Source of the DNA: Litchfieldia sinesaloumensis | Lineage (GTDB): Bacteria; Bacillota; Bacilli; Bacillales; Bacillaceae_L | Length of the DNA: 64,000 nt | Direction of reading: 5' to 3' | NCBI RefSeq assembly: GCF_900156865.1 | Contig: NZ_LT732529.1 | Coordinates: forward strand, 3,971,114-4,035,113 | Shown here: positions 20,065 to 31,792 of the stretch, piece after piece | Position numbering within the stretch: the first letter of the stretch is position 1 | Layout: each line of letters begins with the position of its first letter | The notes under the pieces: model-generated | The model's database searches: none | The model's input: only the letters and a program-made list of their open reading frames with translations | What the model was told of the DNA's origin: nothing | Program-made: the position numbers and the translations under genes

Positions 20065-20191
20065 ATATGGGATGATAGTTAAATAATAGTATACTCACAG
20101 TAAACCAAAAGTGTTTTATAAGAAATAGAGCTATTCAGTTCGTCCATGCTATTAACATAAAATAGAAAAAAGTACGAAATCTAGGTGGGTA

Positions 20192-20220
20192 TTAATAGAT
20201 GCATCTAGTTTTGATATAAT
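20192..20220 (+). promoter_or_regulatory. Extended -10 promoter of pcrB-pcrA-ligA-camS
   Basis: TGATATAAT at 20212-20220 is an extended -10. A weak -35 TTAATA lies 17 bases upstream. The predicted start lies just before the pcrB ribosome site. Confidence 0.5.
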
Positions 20221-20251
20221 GGAGAAATGGAAAGATGAATGGAGGATCTTC

Positions 20252-20938
20252 ATGTACGATTTTAGAGAATGGAGACATGTATTTAAGCTAGACCCAAATA
20301 AAGAGATAAGTGATGAACAATTAGATGTAGTATGTGAATCAGGTACGGATGCAATTATCGTTGGGGGAAGCGATGGGGTGACATTGGATAATGTGCTTAA
20401 CCTAATGTCTAGAATTCGCCGTCATACTGTACCGGTAGTATTAGAAATTTCTACAATTGAGTCAGTTACACCTGGCTTTGATTTATATTTTATCCCAACC
20501 GTATTAAATAGTACTGATACGAGATGGATGATGGGGCTACACCATGAAGCGGTTAAAGAATATGGAGATGTCATGGATTGGGAAGAAATGATTATGCAAG
20601 GCTATTGTATTCTTAATGAAGATTGCAAAGCCGCAAAGCTAACTGGTGCAAATGCAGCTTTGACCAAGGATGATGTTGTAGCGTATGCGATGATGGCAGA
20701 AAAAATGTTTTCATTACCTATATTTTATCTGGAATATAGTGGGGCATTTGGAGATGAAGAAATCGTATCGGCTGTTAAAAATACCCTACATGAGACAAAA
20801 TTGTTCTATGGTGGTGGAATCAAAAACGCGGAGCAAGCAAAAAAAATGAGCCAGTACGCGGATACAGTTATTGTTGGGAATATTATTTATGAAGATTTGG
20901 AAGCTGCATTAAAAACAGTACAAGCAGTTAAGGGATAG
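20252..20938 (+). CDS. pcrB: Heptaprenylglyceryl phosphate synthase PcrB
   Basis: PcrB joins heptaprenyl diphosphate to glycerol-1-phosphate, giving archaeal-type ether lipids in small amounts in Firmicutes. The 228-residue TIM-barrel shows [28 protein letters not shown] and [12 protein letters not shown], the phosphate-binding loops. The ATG at 20252 follows ATGGAGGA; the in-frame ATG at 20219 overlaps the promoter. It is the first gene of pcrB-pcrA-ligA-camS. Confidence 0.94.
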   Translation: MYDFREWRHVFKLDPNKEISDEQLDVVCESGTDAIIVGGSDGVTLDNVLNLMSRIRRHTVPVVLEISTIESVTPGFDLYFIPTVLNSTDTRWMMGLHHEAVKEYGDVMDWEEMIMQGYCILNEDCKAAKLTGANAALTKDDVVAYAMMAEKMFSLPIFYLEYSGAFGDEEIVSAVKNTLHETKLFYGGGIKNAEQAKKMSQYADTVIVGNIIYEDLEAALKTVQAVKG

Positions 20939-20970
20939 TAATGGAAATTGATTTAAAAATCAGTTAAAAT

Positions 20971-20984
20971 AGAACGTACATTCG
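20971..20984 (+). promoter_or_regulatory. Possible SOS (LexA) box before pcrA
   Basis: AGAACGTACATTCG matches the Gram-positive LexA consensus CGAACRNRYGTTCG at 12 of 14 positions. It lies 26 bases before the pcrA start. DNA-damage control of pcrA in Bacillus is something I recall, but the site here has two mismatches. Confidence 0.4.
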
Positions 20985-21009
20985 ATAAGAAAAAGGGACG
21001 GTGAAGAAG

Positions 21010-23238
21010 TTGCAATTTTTAAGTGACAAATTGTTATCAGGATTGAATGCAGAACAACAAGAAGCAGTTAAAGCAACGGATGGCCCACTTCTCATTATGG
21101 CTGGAGCGGGAAGTGGAAAGACGCGAGTTCTGACACACCGGATTGCCTATTTGATGGTGGAAAAGGAAGTAGCACCATGGAATATATTAGCGATTACCTT
21201 CACAAATAAAGCAGCTCGAGAAATGAAGGAACGTGTCCAAGGAATTCTCGGGGGTGCAGCTGAGGATATTTGGATTTCAACTTTCCACTCAATGTGTGTT
21301 CGAATTTTACGAAGAGATATCGATCGCATGGGATTTACTCGTAATTTTTCAATATTAGATACAACCGACCAATTATCAGTTATTAAAAACATCTTGAAAG
21401 AAAAAAACATTGACCCTAAAAAGTTTGACCCTCGCTCAATCCTTGGGTCCATTAGTAGTGCAAAGAATGAGCTACAAACACCGGAAGATTATGAGAAAAC
21501 TGCGGGTGGAATGTATGAGCAGATAGTCAGTGATGTCTATAAGTTATACCAAAAGAAACTACGCAAAAACCAAGCTCTCGACTTTGATGATTTAATTATG
21601 ACCACCATCCAGTTATTCCAGCGAGTTCCAGATGTATTGGAATATTATCAACGTAAGTTTCAATATATTCATGTAGATGAGTATCAGGATACAAACCGGG
21701 CCCAGTACATGCTCGTGAAACTACTTGCTTCACGGTTCCAGAACTTATGCGTTGTGGGTGATTCGGATCAGTCGATCTATCGCTGGCGTGGTGCGGACAT
21801 CGCGAATATCCTTTCATTTGAAAAAGACTACAAAAGTGCAAAAGTGATTATGCTTGAACAAAATTATCGTTCAACAAAGCTAATCTTACAGGCGGCAAAT
21901 GAAGTTATTCAAAATAATATGAACCGTAAGCCAAAGAATCTTTGGACAGAAAACGATGAGGGTAAAAAGATTTCTTATTATCGAGCTGATAGTGAATCTA
22001 GCGAGGCACAATTTGTAGCGGGAAAAATACGGGAGCTGGTAGATGGGGGTAAGCGTACCTATAAAGACATCGCAATTTTATATCGCACAAATGCACAATC
22101 CCGTGTAATGGAGGAAGTCTTACTTAAATCCAATATTAATTACCAAATCGTCGGCGGTATCAAGTTCTATGATCGTAAAGAAATCAAGGATATCTTGGCG
22201 TACCTACGTGTCATTGCAAACCCGGACGATGATATTAGCTTAGCTAGAATAATAAATGTACCGAAGCGTGGAGTGGGTGCAACCTCTATTGATAAAATTG
22301 CAAACTATGCGATTGCACAAGATTTGTCGATGTTCCAGGCATTGCAAGAGGTTGAGCAAATTGGCTTAAGTGCGAAAATCACGAAATCATTACGTGAATT
22401 TAGAGACCTCATTCATAATTGGGGCCAAATGCAAGATTATCTTTCTGTCACGGAATTGGTTGAAAATGTATTAGAGAAGATTGAATATGTTGAAATACTA
22501 AAAGCAGAAAAAACACTTGAATCTCAGAGTCGTATTGAGAATATTGAAGAATTTTTATCTGTTACGCAAAACTTTGAGAAATCAAATGATGATAAAAGTC
22601 TTGTCGGTTTCCTAACTGACCTAGCCTTAGTTGCTGACATTGATAAGCTAGATGAAGATGAGAATGATAAAAATAATGCAGTTGTTCTTATGACTCTACA
22701 CTCTGCGAAGGGACTAGAGTTCCCGGTTGTATTTTTAATGGGCATGGAAGAAGGAGTCTTTCCGCATAGTCGATCTCTTATGGAAGAGGCAGAGATGGAA
22801 GAAGAGCGTAGGCTTGCTTATGTTGGAATAACGAGGGCAGAAGAAGAACTCTTTTTATCGAATGCTCAAATGAGAACCTTGTATGGTCGGACGTCAATGA
22901 ATCCAGTATCACGGTTCATTGCGGAAATTCCGGAAAACCTTATTGAGGATTTAGGTGAGCAACGTAGACAGCAAATGCGGACTCCGTTTTCTTCGTCGCC
23001 ATCACCATCAAGACAACCAGAACGTAAGGTTTTCTCAAAGCCTATCACACAATCCGCCGGTGGTGATGAAATTGGCTGGAAAGTTGGAGACAAGGCGGAG
23101 CATAAAAAATGGGGAATAGGTACGGTTGTCAGTGTAAAAGGAGAAGGAGAATCGAAGGAACTAGATATCGCATTTCCAAGTCCAACAGGAATCAAACGAT
23201 TGCTTGCAAAATTCGCTCCAATCACTAAGTCAAATTAA
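21010..23238 (+). CDS. pcrA: DNA helicase PcrA (UvrD family)
   Basis: PcrA is an essential 3'-5' SF1A helicase in repair, plasmid rolling-circle replication and removal of stalled complexes. The 742-residue protein has Walker A GAGSGKT (residues about 33-39), VDEYQDTN (Walker B), the QNYRS and [16 protein letters not shown] motifs, and [10 protein letters not shown]. The C-terminal 55 residues resemble the Tudor-like RNA-polymerase-binding tip. The preferred start is TTG 21010, correctly spaced from AAAAGGGA; an in-frame GTG at 21001 is too close to it. Confidence 0.96.
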   Translation: MQFLSDKLLSGLNAEQQEAVKATDGPLLIMAGAGSGKTRVLTHRIAYLMVEKEVAPWNILAITFTNKAAREMKERVQGILGGAAEDIWISTFHSMCVRILRRDIDRMGFTRNFSILDTTDQLSVIKNILKEKNIDPKKFDPRSILGSISSAKNELQTPEDYEKTAGGMYEQIVSDVYKLYQKKLRKNQALDFDDLIMTTIQLFQRVPDVLEYYQRKFQYIHVDEYQDTNRAQYMLVKLLASRFQNLCVVGDSDQSIYRWRGADIANILSFEKDYKSAKVIMLEQNYRSTKLILQAANEVIQNNMNRKPKNLWTENDEGKKISYYRADSESSEAQFVAGKIRELVDGGKRTYKDIAILYRTNAQSRVMEEVLLKSNINYQIVGGIKFYDRKEIKDILAYLRVIANPDDDISLARIINVPKRGVGATSIDKIANYAIAQDLSMFQALQEVEQIGLSAKITKSLREFRDLIHNWGQMQDYLSVTELVENVLEKIEYVEILKAEKTLESQSRIENIEEFLSVTQNFEKSNDDKSLVGFLTDLALVADIDKLDEDENDKNNAVVLMTLHSAKGLEFPVVFLMGMEEGVFPHSRSLMEEAEMEEERRLAYVGITRAEEELFLSNAQMRTLYGRTSMNPVSRFIAEIPENLIEDLGEQRRQQMRTPFSSSPSPSRQPERKVFSKPITQSAGGDEIGWKVGDKAEHKKWGIGTVVSVKGEGESKELDIAFPSPTGIKRLLAKFAPITKSN

Positions 23239-23254
23239 GAAAGCGTGGGTTTGA

Positions 23255-25264
<2,010 letters not shown>

Positions 25265-25276
25265 GAGGTGCTCGGA

Positions 25277-26500
25277 TTGAAAAACCTATTTATTATAGGG
25301 TTGTCGGTTTTACTTCTACTATCTGGATGTGCTCCTAGATTTGACCAAGAGACAGAGGTCATTCAGGATCCAGATAAAAAGGGCGAAAAAGCGATAATAC
25401 CTAGGTACAATATTTCAGATTCCTATTATAAAGCAGTCATCCCTTATAAAGTAGGGAAAGCAAGAGGGATGGTTGCAGCTGGTATTAACAATCGTTTGGA
25501 TATTGATGAGTTTGAAACAGGATTGATGCGAATCGCTCAAGACTCCTTTCCTGCAAATAAATACTTTTTCCAAGAAGGACAGTATTTAGAAAAGGAAACA
25601 GTCCGGGATTGGCTAAAACGAAAAAGATCTCCAGCACAGCAAGATGCTCATGAAACAAATACAGCTAAAGCAAATAAAACAAAGAAAAAGGAACTACCTA
25701 ATGTAGGATTAAATCCAGTTTTTGATACTGCTGATACAGATCCTGAGTACGAGACTGCAATGAAAGAAAATCCAATATATATTGCCACAATTACAGAACA
25801 GAATTATCTCATTAAAAACAATGAAGATAAGTTAGAAATTGGTGGTGTTGTTATTGGTATTGGGATGAATTCACACCATTATTATAACTTACCTGCAGGA
25901 ATGGGCGGATATCCAAGAGATGTGGAAATTTCGGACGCCGAAATCGAAAGTGAAGGTAAAAAAGCAGCTGAAGAAATTATCAATCGTATTCGAACTGAGG
26001 GTGAATATGAAAGCATTCGTAATATCCCAATAGTCATTGCTTTATATAGACAAGAAGCGGTTAACTCTGTTGCCCCAGGTAATTTTATAATGAAAGCCAA
26101 GGTCGATGCCAACTCCTCGAAGATTGGAAAATGGGAGACAATAAATGAGGAGTATTATTTCTTTCCTTCATCAAAAGCGAAGGAGAACTATCGCGAGGAC
26201 TCCTTAATGGTTCAAAACTTTTCAGATGCAATTGCTGATTTCTTCCCTAACTTTACGGCTGTTGTTGGAAAGGGGTTCTATAAGAATGACGAGCTACAAG
26301 AGCTAACCCTTACCATTCCAATGCAGTTCTACGGTAAAGCAGAAGTTATCGGGTTCACACAATATATAACAGGCCTAATTATGGAGCACTTTGAAAACTA
26401 CATCTCCCTTCAGGTCTATATAGAATCTGATAGCGGAGCTGAAAGTGTCATCATACGTGATGCAGGCGAAAGTGAACCTACTGTACATGTCTATAACTAA
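25277..26500 (+). CDS. camS: CamS-family sex pheromone lipoprotein (YerH)
   Basis: The start is the TTG at 25277 after AAGAGGTG, giving 407 residues. The signal peptide ends LLLLSGCAP, so Cys about 17 is lipidated. CamS-type lipoproteins release peptide pheromones from their signal peptides in enterococci and staphylococci. The mature domain function is unknown. The PARFDQ-like charged linker, NSHHYYNLPAGMGGYPRDV and KVDANSSKIGKW segments are family-like. It is the last gene of the pcrB-pcrA-ligA-camS operon, 12 bases after ligA. Confidence 0.9.
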   Translation: MKNLFIIGLSVLLLLSGCAPRFDQETEVIQDPDKKGEKAIIPRYNISDSYYKAVIPYKVGKARGMVAAGINNRLDIDEFETGLMRIAQDSFPANKYFFQEGQYLEKETVRDWLKRKRSPAQQDAHETNTAKANKTKKKELPNVGLNPVFDTADTDPEYETAMKENPIYIATITEQNYLIKNNEDKLEIGGVVIGIGMNSHHYYNLPAGMGGYPRDVEISDAEIESEGKKAAEEIINRIRTEGEYESIRNIPIVIALYRQEAVNSVAPGNFIMKAKVDANSSKIGKWETINEEYYFFPSSKAKENYREDSLMVQNFSDAIADFFPNFTAVVGKGFYKNDELQELTLTIPMQFYGKAEVIGFTQYITGLIMEHFENYISLQVYIESDSGAESVIIRDAGESEPTVHVYN

Positions 26501-26551
26501 ACAGATAAGGTTTCGGCTCAGGAACCAAGGCAGTAAATTACATTGCATTTT

Positions 26552-26584
26552 AGCGTGAATTCACATATGAGTTCACGCTTTACT
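26552..26584 (+). terminator. Hairpin terminator after camS
   Basis: AGCGTGAATTCA / TGAGTTCACGCT forms a 12-bp stem (one T-G) with a 4-base loop. The T run is short (TTACTT). Its left arm is shared with the purD terminator. Confidence 0.6.
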
Positions 26585-26654
26585 TATGCGGAATCTATTA
26601 CTGCCTGTAGGTGGTCATCACGTTCTTTCTCCATCACCCTTAGAAGTAGAACAA

Positions 26655-26723
26655 TTAAATATCAAAATTCATTATAGGTATTTTAATCAAGCCGAGATCT
26701 TGGTTAAACTGAATTAGAGTCAT
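26655..26723 (-). CDS. Possible 22-residue small ORF with strong ribosome site
   Basis: On the minus strand GAGGAGG is followed eight bases later by an ATG opening a 22-codon frame (MTLIQFNQDLGLIKIPIMNF...). The peptide has no recognised family and no obvious membrane helix. The ribosome site is near perfect, which is unusual for chance in a 670-bp gap. It may be a real micro-protein, a leader peptide, or the stump of a decayed gene. The rest of 26585-27174 shows no gene. It holds the shared motif at 26822-26854 and a nested hairpin (AACCC/GGGTT enclosing ACCAG/CTGGT) at 27015-27050. Confidence 0.3.
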   Translation of the reverse strand: MTLIQFNQDLGLIKIPIMNFDI

Positions 26724-27174
26724 AATTAATTCCTCCTCATTGTTTTCTTCGCTGTTAACATTGTAGACATGAGGAATTGATTTGACTCATTTTGTTTTTA
26801 CACAATTATACGGACTTAATCAAGCCCCGCCTTTGCTTGTCCAAAGATACCTAAACCTTCAAACCTTGCAGCGATAGTTACACCTTCTTGTCTAATAATT
26901 TTCTGGAGTTATTTCTAAAAGTGGCTTTCTTAACACACAAATTTTTGGTTGTTTGAAAAGTGATAACATATGCAATTTTGATAGGTTAGTAGGGCTGTTT
27001 ACAATCCAAAATGGAACCCGTTGACACCAGGTAAACTCTGGTTTAGGGTTTTACAGGGTTCGACAACATTCCTATTAAATTAAATAGATGGAATATTGTG
27101 AAGTTTGAAGTAAGCGCTTTATTTTAGTAGAATGTAAGTGTTTAGTATAAAGACTACAAGGGAGGCGAAGTAGC

Positions 27175-28722
27175 ATGGTAGTACCATATAAGCATGAGCC
27201 ATTTACTGATTTTTCAATTGAAGAGAATAAGAAAGCGTTCGAGGCCGGTCTTGAAACTGTAGAATCATATTTAGGTAATGATTATGATCTGATTATTGGT
27301 GGTGAACGCATCTCGACCAAAGATAAAATCGTCTCTGTTAACCCTGCGAATAAAGCAGAGGTAGTAGGCAGTGTTTCGAAAGCCAATCGTGAGTTAGCTG
27401 AAAAAGCAATGCAGGTTGCCGATGAAACATTCAAAACATGGAGAAAATCAAGCCCTGAAATGCGTGCTGATATTCTTTTTAGAGCTGCAGCAATTGTACG
27501 CCGTCGCAAACATGAGTTTTCTGCTTTACTTGTAAAAGAAGCAGGTAAACCATGGAATGAGGCGGATGCAGACACAGCCGAAGCAATTGACTTTATGGAG
27601 TATTATGGGCGTCAAATGTTGAAATTAAAGGACGGGATTCCAGTAGAAAGCCGTCCGATTGAGCATAATCGTTTTACTTATATCCCTCTAGGTGTTGGGG
27701 TTATTATTTCACCTTGGAATTTTGCGTTTGCTATTATGGCAGGAATGACAACAGCTGCCTTAGTGTCAGGTAACACTGTACTGCTAAAGCCGGCTAGTAC
27801 AACGCCTATAGTTGCCGCAAAATTCATGGAAGTTCTTGAAGAAGCGGGGTTACCGGCTGGAGTTGTAAACTTTATTCCTGGAAGTGGATCTGAAGTTGGT
27901 GACTACCTAGTCGACCATGCCAAAACTCGCTTTATCAGCTTTACAGGTTCTCGTGATGTGGGATTACGTATTTATGAGCGTGCTTCTAAATTAAATGATG
28001 GCCAAATTTGGTTAAAACGCGTAATCGCTGAAATGGGCGGTAAAGATACAATCGTAGTTGATAAAGAAGCTGACTTAGAACTAGCAGCCAAATCAATCGT
28101 TGCATCTGCATTTGGGTTTTCAGGACAGAAATGTTCAGCTTGTTCACGTGCAGTTGTGTTAGAGGATGTATATGATGAGGTTTTAAACCGAGCTGTTGAA
28201 TTAACTAAGGAATTAACAGTAGGTGATACTACTCACCAAGCAACATATATGGGACCGGTTAATGACCAAGGTGCCTATGACAAGATTATGGGCTATGTTG
28301 AGATTGGAAAGAAAGAGGGAAAACTTCTTCATGGAGGAACAGGTGATGATTCCAAAGGCTGGTTTATACAACCAACAATCTTCGCCGATGTGGATGAAGA
28401 TGCACGTATCATGAAAGAAGAAATATTTGGTCCTGTAGTGGCCTTCTGTAAAGCTCGTGATTTCGACCATGCAATTGAAATTGCAAATAACACAGAGTAT
28501 GGTTTAACAGGTGCCGTTATTTCAAATAACCGTGCAAATATTGAAAAGGCAAAAGAAGACTTCCACGTAGGGAACCTTTACTTTAATCGTGGGTGTACAG
28601 GAGCTATTGTAGGGTACCAACCTTTTGGGGGCTTTAATATGTCCGGAACAGATTCAAAAGCAGGTGGCCCTGATTACCTTCTTCTTCACATGCAAGCCAA
28701 AACAATTTCTGAAATGTTGTAA
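27175..28722 (+). CDS. pruA: Delta-1-pyrroline-5-carboxylate dehydrogenase (RocA/PruA)
   Basis: This enzyme oxidises glutamate semialdehyde (from pyrroline-5-carboxylate) to glutamate with NAD, the second step of proline breakdown. The 515-residue aldehyde dehydrogenase has the catalytic Cys320 in [10 protein letters not shown], the general-base Glu in AEMGGKD, and the [10 protein letters not shown] and FTGSRDVG cofactor segments. The C-terminal [17 protein letters not shown] matches the PruA/RocA subgroup. ATG 27175 follows GGGAGGCG. No proline dehydrogenase gene adjoins it, so proline oxidation depends on a gene elsewhere. PutP lies 840 bases downstream. Confidence 0.95.
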   Translation: MVVPYKHEPFTDFSIEENKKAFEAGLETVESYLGNDYDLIIGGERISTKDKIVSVNPANKAEVVGSVSKANRELAEKAMQVADETFKTWRKSSPEMRADILFRAAAIVRRRKHEFSALLVKEAGKPWNEADADTAEAIDFMEYYGRQMLKLKDGIPVESRPIEHNRFTYIPLGVGVIISPWNFAFAIMAGMTTAALVSGNTVLLKPASTTPIVAAKFMEVLEEAGLPAGVVNFIPGSGSEVGDYLVDHAKTRFISFTGSRDVGLRIYERASKLNDGQIWLKRVIAEMGGKDTIVVDKEADLELAAKSIVASAFGFSGQKCSACSRAVVLEDVYDEVLNRAVELTKELTVGDTTHQATYMGPVNDQGAYDKIMGYVEIGKKEGKLLHGGTGDDSKGWFIQPTIFADVDEDARIMKEEIFGPVVAFCKARDFDHAIEIANNTEYGLTGAVISNNRANIEKAKEDFHVGNLYFNRGCTGAIVGYQPFGGFNMSGTDSKAGGPDYLLLHMQAKTISEML

Positions 28723-28730
28723 AATAGAGG

Positions 28731-28758
28731 CGCCCTCTCGATTCGAGAGGGCGTTGTT
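28731..28758 (+). terminator. Terminator after pruA
   Basis: CGCCCTCTCG / CGAGAGGGCG is a perfect 10-bp stem with a 3-base loop, followed by TTGTTC. The T tract is interrupted. Confidence 0.75.
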
Positions 28759-28796
28759 CATTTTGTATCTTTGAATCAGGGTCTTGCGCTTTTCTA

Positions 28797-29099
28797 TTAA
28801 TGGTGGTGATGTCCTTTTTTGGGATTTGTAATTACGAATTGTTCCTCGGGAACATAGAAGAATTGGATCCAAACACCATCCAAAAATTCAGCATCCCTAG
28901 TATCTAGAAGAACCTCGATATCTTTATCAGTTTTGACAATTTCATCATGCTCTGTAGGATTATCAAATTGAAGTGCATAATGTGCGTGATCACCATGCAT
29001 CTCTGTAATAACAACGCGGAGCATTTTGCCTTCGGCTTCCTCACTTTCGATCATTTTCTTCATTATTTTTGCAGCATTACGATTAATTTTAACGTTCAT
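28797..29099 (-). CDS. HesB/IscA-like protein without cysteines, His-tailed
   Basis: The 100-residue protein has the overall HesB/IscA fold signals: an N-terminal amphipathic helix, MLRVVITEMHGDHAHYALQFD, a central DIEVLLD strand, and FLDGVWIQFF. Classical IscA proteins carry three conserved Cys for iron-sulfur assembly; this protein has no Cys at all. It instead has a HGDHAH cluster and ends GHHHH. Metal binding through His is an inference. ATG 29099 follows GGGAG. It sits convergent with pruA. Confidence 0.7.
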   Translation of the reverse strand: MNVKINRNAAKIMKKMIESEEAEGKMLRVVITEMHGDHAHYALQFDNPTEHDEIVKTDKDIEVLLDTRDAEFLDGVWIQFFYVPEEQFVITNPKKGHHHH

Positions 29100-29381
29100 G
29101 TTGAATCTCCCATTTCTATAAAAAATTTATATTACTTATTTTCTCAGTATTTCTGATAAATAACAAATATATAGCTTCTTTCTGGAAAAAGTTCAACTTA
29201 ATTTTATTCGTTTTCATGAATAGATATTAGGTTAATAGATTCATACGGTTTAAATTAATGCAAATTATTGGATATTTATACATTGGTAACTATTTGTTTG
29301 ATAATTCACCCTGTTCTGAAAATGATAATATGTTACGATTAATTGGTGTTTTTCTTTATTTGCAGCAATTGTCGAAAAGTC

Positions 29382-29400
29382 ACAATTATCATTAAATTGT
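29382..29400. promoter_or_regulatory. Inverted repeat upstream of the putP unit
   Basis: ACAATT-N7-AATTGT lies about 50 bases before the small ORF at 29449. The rest of 29100-29448 shows no gene. The repeat could be an operator; no regulator is identified. Confidence 0.3.
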
Positions 29401-29448
29401 ATAAGGCTGCATAGGGATAAGAAACAAGGGTTTTAGGGGGGTGAAAGA

Positions 29449-29559
29449 GTGGAGTATAGCTTATCAGGTGCTACATGGTTCTGGTTGTTCGTGCCAATGC
29501 TTTCGTTAATTGTACTATCAGCTATCACATTATTTACTGACAAAGGAGAGGATGTCTAA
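29449..29559 (+). CDS. 36-residue single-helix symporter accessory protein
   Basis: A GTG at 29449, six bases after AGGGGGGTG, opens a 36-codon frame that stops two bases before the putP start. The peptide (VEYSLSGATWFWLFVPMLSL...) has one hydrophobic helix, about 9-30, and an acidic tail. Tiny single-pass proteins just upstream of sodium:solute symporters are known in Gram-positive bacteria as small accessory subunits. Position, size and coupling fit. The putP ribosome site AAAGGAGAGG lies inside its 3' end. Confidence 0.7.
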   Translation: MEYSLSGATWFWLFVPMLSLIVLSAITLFTDKGEDV

Positions 29560-29561
29560 AC

Positions 29562-31076
29562 ATGGATATTAATCCACAAACATTAACAGCAATTATCGTA
29601 TATCTTGTAGGAATGCTTGTAATCGGTATCCTAGCTGCAAGAATGACCAAAAATTTAACTGATTATGTACTGGGTGGAAGAAGATTAGGTGCTGGGGTTG
29701 CAGCTTTAAGTGCTGGTTCTTCGGACATGAGTAGTTGGCTCATGCTTGGTTTACCTGGTGCAATGTATGCAAGTGGAATGGGTGAAATATGGCTCGCCGT
29801 TGGTTTAGCGGTCGGTGCGTATCTGAATTGGCAATTTATTGCGAAGCCATTCCGTGTATATACTGAGGTTGCAAAAGATTCAATCACGGTTCCCGATTAT
29901 TTAGAAAATCGATTCCGAGACGGATCAAAACTACTACGTGTAATTTCCGCAATTGTTATCTTAGTGTTTTTTACCTTCTACACTTCTGCAAGTCTTGTAG
30001 GTGGAGCTATTCTACTAGAAAGCTCGTTTAAAATGGACTATGAACTTGCCCTTTGGGTTGGAGCTGCCGTTATACTTTCCTATACATTTTTTGGTGGATT
30101 CCTAGCAGCAAGTTGGACTGACTTTGTTCAAGGAATTTTAATGTTTTTAGCATTAATCATTATTCCAATTGTTGTCATCTTTGAACTAGGTGGTTGGGGT
30201 GAAACTGTAAATAAAATTGGAGCCATTGATCCATCTTATTTAGACGTTATGTCTGGTGCTACTACACTAGGTATCATTTCGTTATTAGCGTGGGGACTAG
30301 GATATTTTGGTCAGCCACATATCATCGTTCGATTTATGGGAATTAAATCGACGAGGGAAATTCCAAAAGCTCGTTTTATCGGGATGACTTGGATGGTTCT
30401 CTCATTATTTGGTGCAATCTTTATTGGTTTCACTGGTATTGCTTATTTTGCAGATGCACCATTAGCAAATTCAGAGACTGTTTTCATTGCATTTTCACAA
30501 GTTTTATTTAACCCTTGGGTGGCAGGATTCTTATTAGCAGCAATTTTAGCAGCTATTATGAGTACTGTTGATTCTCAGTTACTTGTTTCATCAAGTGCTT
30601 TGACTCAGGATTTCTATAAAGCTATCTTTAAAAAGAATGCAGGTCGTAAAGAAGAAATGTGGGTTGGGCGAATTGCAGTTCTCGTGATTGCGGTAGTTGC
30701 TATTTTACTAGGTTATGATCGAGAAAGTAAGATTTTAGATTTAGTTGGTTATGCATGGGCAGGATTTGGAGCTGCATTTGGTCCTGTTATCATTCTCTCC
30801 CTTTTCTGGAAACGGATGAATCGTTGGGGAGCATTGGCTGGAATGATCGTAGGAGCAGTTACAGTTGTTGTCTGGAGTATTTTATCTACACCTAAATTGA
30901 ATGATGCTGGAGAGGTTATAAGGGAGGCTGTCATTCCATTTAGTTTGTATGAAATCGTTCCAGGTTTCCTACTTGCCTTAATTTCAATAATTGTTGTCAG
31001 CTTGGTTACAAAAGCACCATCTCAAGAAATACAGGATGAATTTGATGCTGTAAAAGAAAAACTGAAAAATGCGTAA
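29562..31076 (+). CDS. putP: Sodium/proline symporter PutP
   Basis: PutP imports proline with sodium. The 504-residue SSS-family protein has about 13 membrane helices. Sodium and substrate segments are visible: SAGSSDMSSWLMLGLPGA (about 50-67), LAWGLGYFGQPHIIVRFM (about 245-262) and the AAIMSTVDSQLLVSSSALTQD motif (about 328-350). Proline uptake could serve catabolism with pruA or osmoprotection (an OpuE-like role); the sequence alone cannot decide. A terminator follows. Confidence 0.94.
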   Translation: MDINPQTLTAIIVYLVGMLVIGILAARMTKNLTDYVLGGRRLGAGVAALSAGSSDMSSWLMLGLPGAMYASGMGEIWLAVGLAVGAYLNWQFIAKPFRVYTEVAKDSITVPDYLENRFRDGSKLLRVISAIVILVFFTFYTSASLVGGAILLESSFKMDYELALWVGAAVILSYTFFGGFLAASWTDFVQGILMFLALIIIPIVVIFELGGWGETVNKIGAIDPSYLDVMSGATTLGIISLLAWGLGYFGQPHIIVRFMGIKSTREIPKARFIGMTWMVLSLFGAIFIGFTGIAYFADAPLANSETVFIAFSQVLFNPWVAGFLLAAILAAIMSTVDSQLLVSSSALTQDFYKAIFKKNAGRKEEMWVGRIAVLVIAVVAILLGYDRESKILDLVGYAWAGFGAAFGPVIILSLFWKRMNRWGALAGMIVGAVTVVVWSILSTPKLNDAGEVIREAVIPFSLYEIVPGFLLALISIIVVSLVTKAPSQEIQDEFDAVKEKLKNA

Positions 31077-31095
31077 ATAATCGTAATATAGTAAG

Positions 31096-31134
31096 AAAAA
31101 GGCCGTTACTGCAAAAATGCTGTAACGGCCTTTC
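31096..31134. terminator. Bidirectional terminator between putP and thioredoxin gene
   Basis: AAAGGCCGTTAC / GTAACGGCCTTT forms a 12-bp perfect stem, with A and T flanks on both sides. It serves two convergent genes. Confidence 0.88.
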
Positions 31135-31140
31135 TAATGT

Positions 31141-31458
31141 TTAAATCCCTAATCCTTCAAGATATTCATTCACTTGTTCTGGGGTTTTTGCATTTGCACT
31201 GTGTAAGTGTCCAAGCTTTTCTCCGCCTTTATAGTAAAGCAAACTTGGAATTCCCATTACATTATATTTTTCTGCGATCTCAGGGAACTCGTCTTTATCC
31301 ATGCTGTACCAAGTCACACTATTGTGATTTTCGATAATTTCCCCAATAAAAGCCTCTAGGCGTCGGCAATCAGGACACCAGGTTGTATCAAATTTAATAA
31401 TCGCACCATCAGAATTTATAACTTCACTAAATTTTTCTACAGAAGTAATTTTCTCCAC
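31141..31458 (-). CDS. Thioredoxin-family protein (YdbP-like)
   Basis: The 105-residue thioredoxin-fold protein has the redox motif TTWCPDCRR at about residue 25-33, the cis-Pro in VMGIPSLLYY, and a C-terminal GHLHSANAKTPEQVNEYL. The HSANAK tail and WCPDC centre match Bacillus YdbP as I recall it. It probably acts as a cytosolic thiol-disulfide reductant. The start is the GTG at 31458, spaced from GGAG; the reading frame extends 17 codons upstream without a ribosome site. Confidence 0.85.
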   Translation of the reverse strand: MEKITSVEKFSEVINSDGAIIKFDTTWCPDCRRLEAFIGEIIENHNSVTWYSMDKDEFPEIAEKYNVMGIPSLLYYKGGEKLGHLHSANAKTPEQVNEYLEGLGI

Positions 31459-31640
31459 TTTTATCACTCCATATCCAGTATTTTGCAATCTTACTATAAC
31501 AAATTCCACACCTAAAAGGAAAATTATCTGCCCTCAACCCATCTATTTGGAATTAACTGGTAGTAAGGATTATTTCACGAATAAAAACCCTTACATGCAA
31601 CTTTCGACAAATATACACAAAACCTCACAAAATATAGGCC

Positions 31641-31667
31641 TTAACGCCTAATTTTCGTTGTCGAAAT
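31641..31667 (+). promoter_or_regulatory. Candidate sigma-D promoter before the chemoreceptor gene
   Basis: TTAA, 15 bases, then GTCGAAAT resembles the sigma-D pattern TAAA-N15-GCCGATAT (three mismatches). It lies about 125 bases before the start of the receptor gene, and chemoreceptors are usual sigma-D targets. The rest of 31459-31792 holds no gene. Confidence 0.35.
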
Positions 31668-31792
31668 CTATTGAATGAGATACAATTTAAGATAGCGATT
31701 ACATAATTTCGGAGATACCGAGAATTGAACTAATGTTTAATTTTCAATCCAGTCTTTGTCGTATAGATCATATAGGAGATGGTGGAATTTTA

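Noticed and set aside
27106-27130. CcpA (cre) site AGTAAGCGCTTTATTT before pruA
   Set aside because: Three mismatches to the consensus, including the outer TG/CA; catabolite control is possible but not supported.
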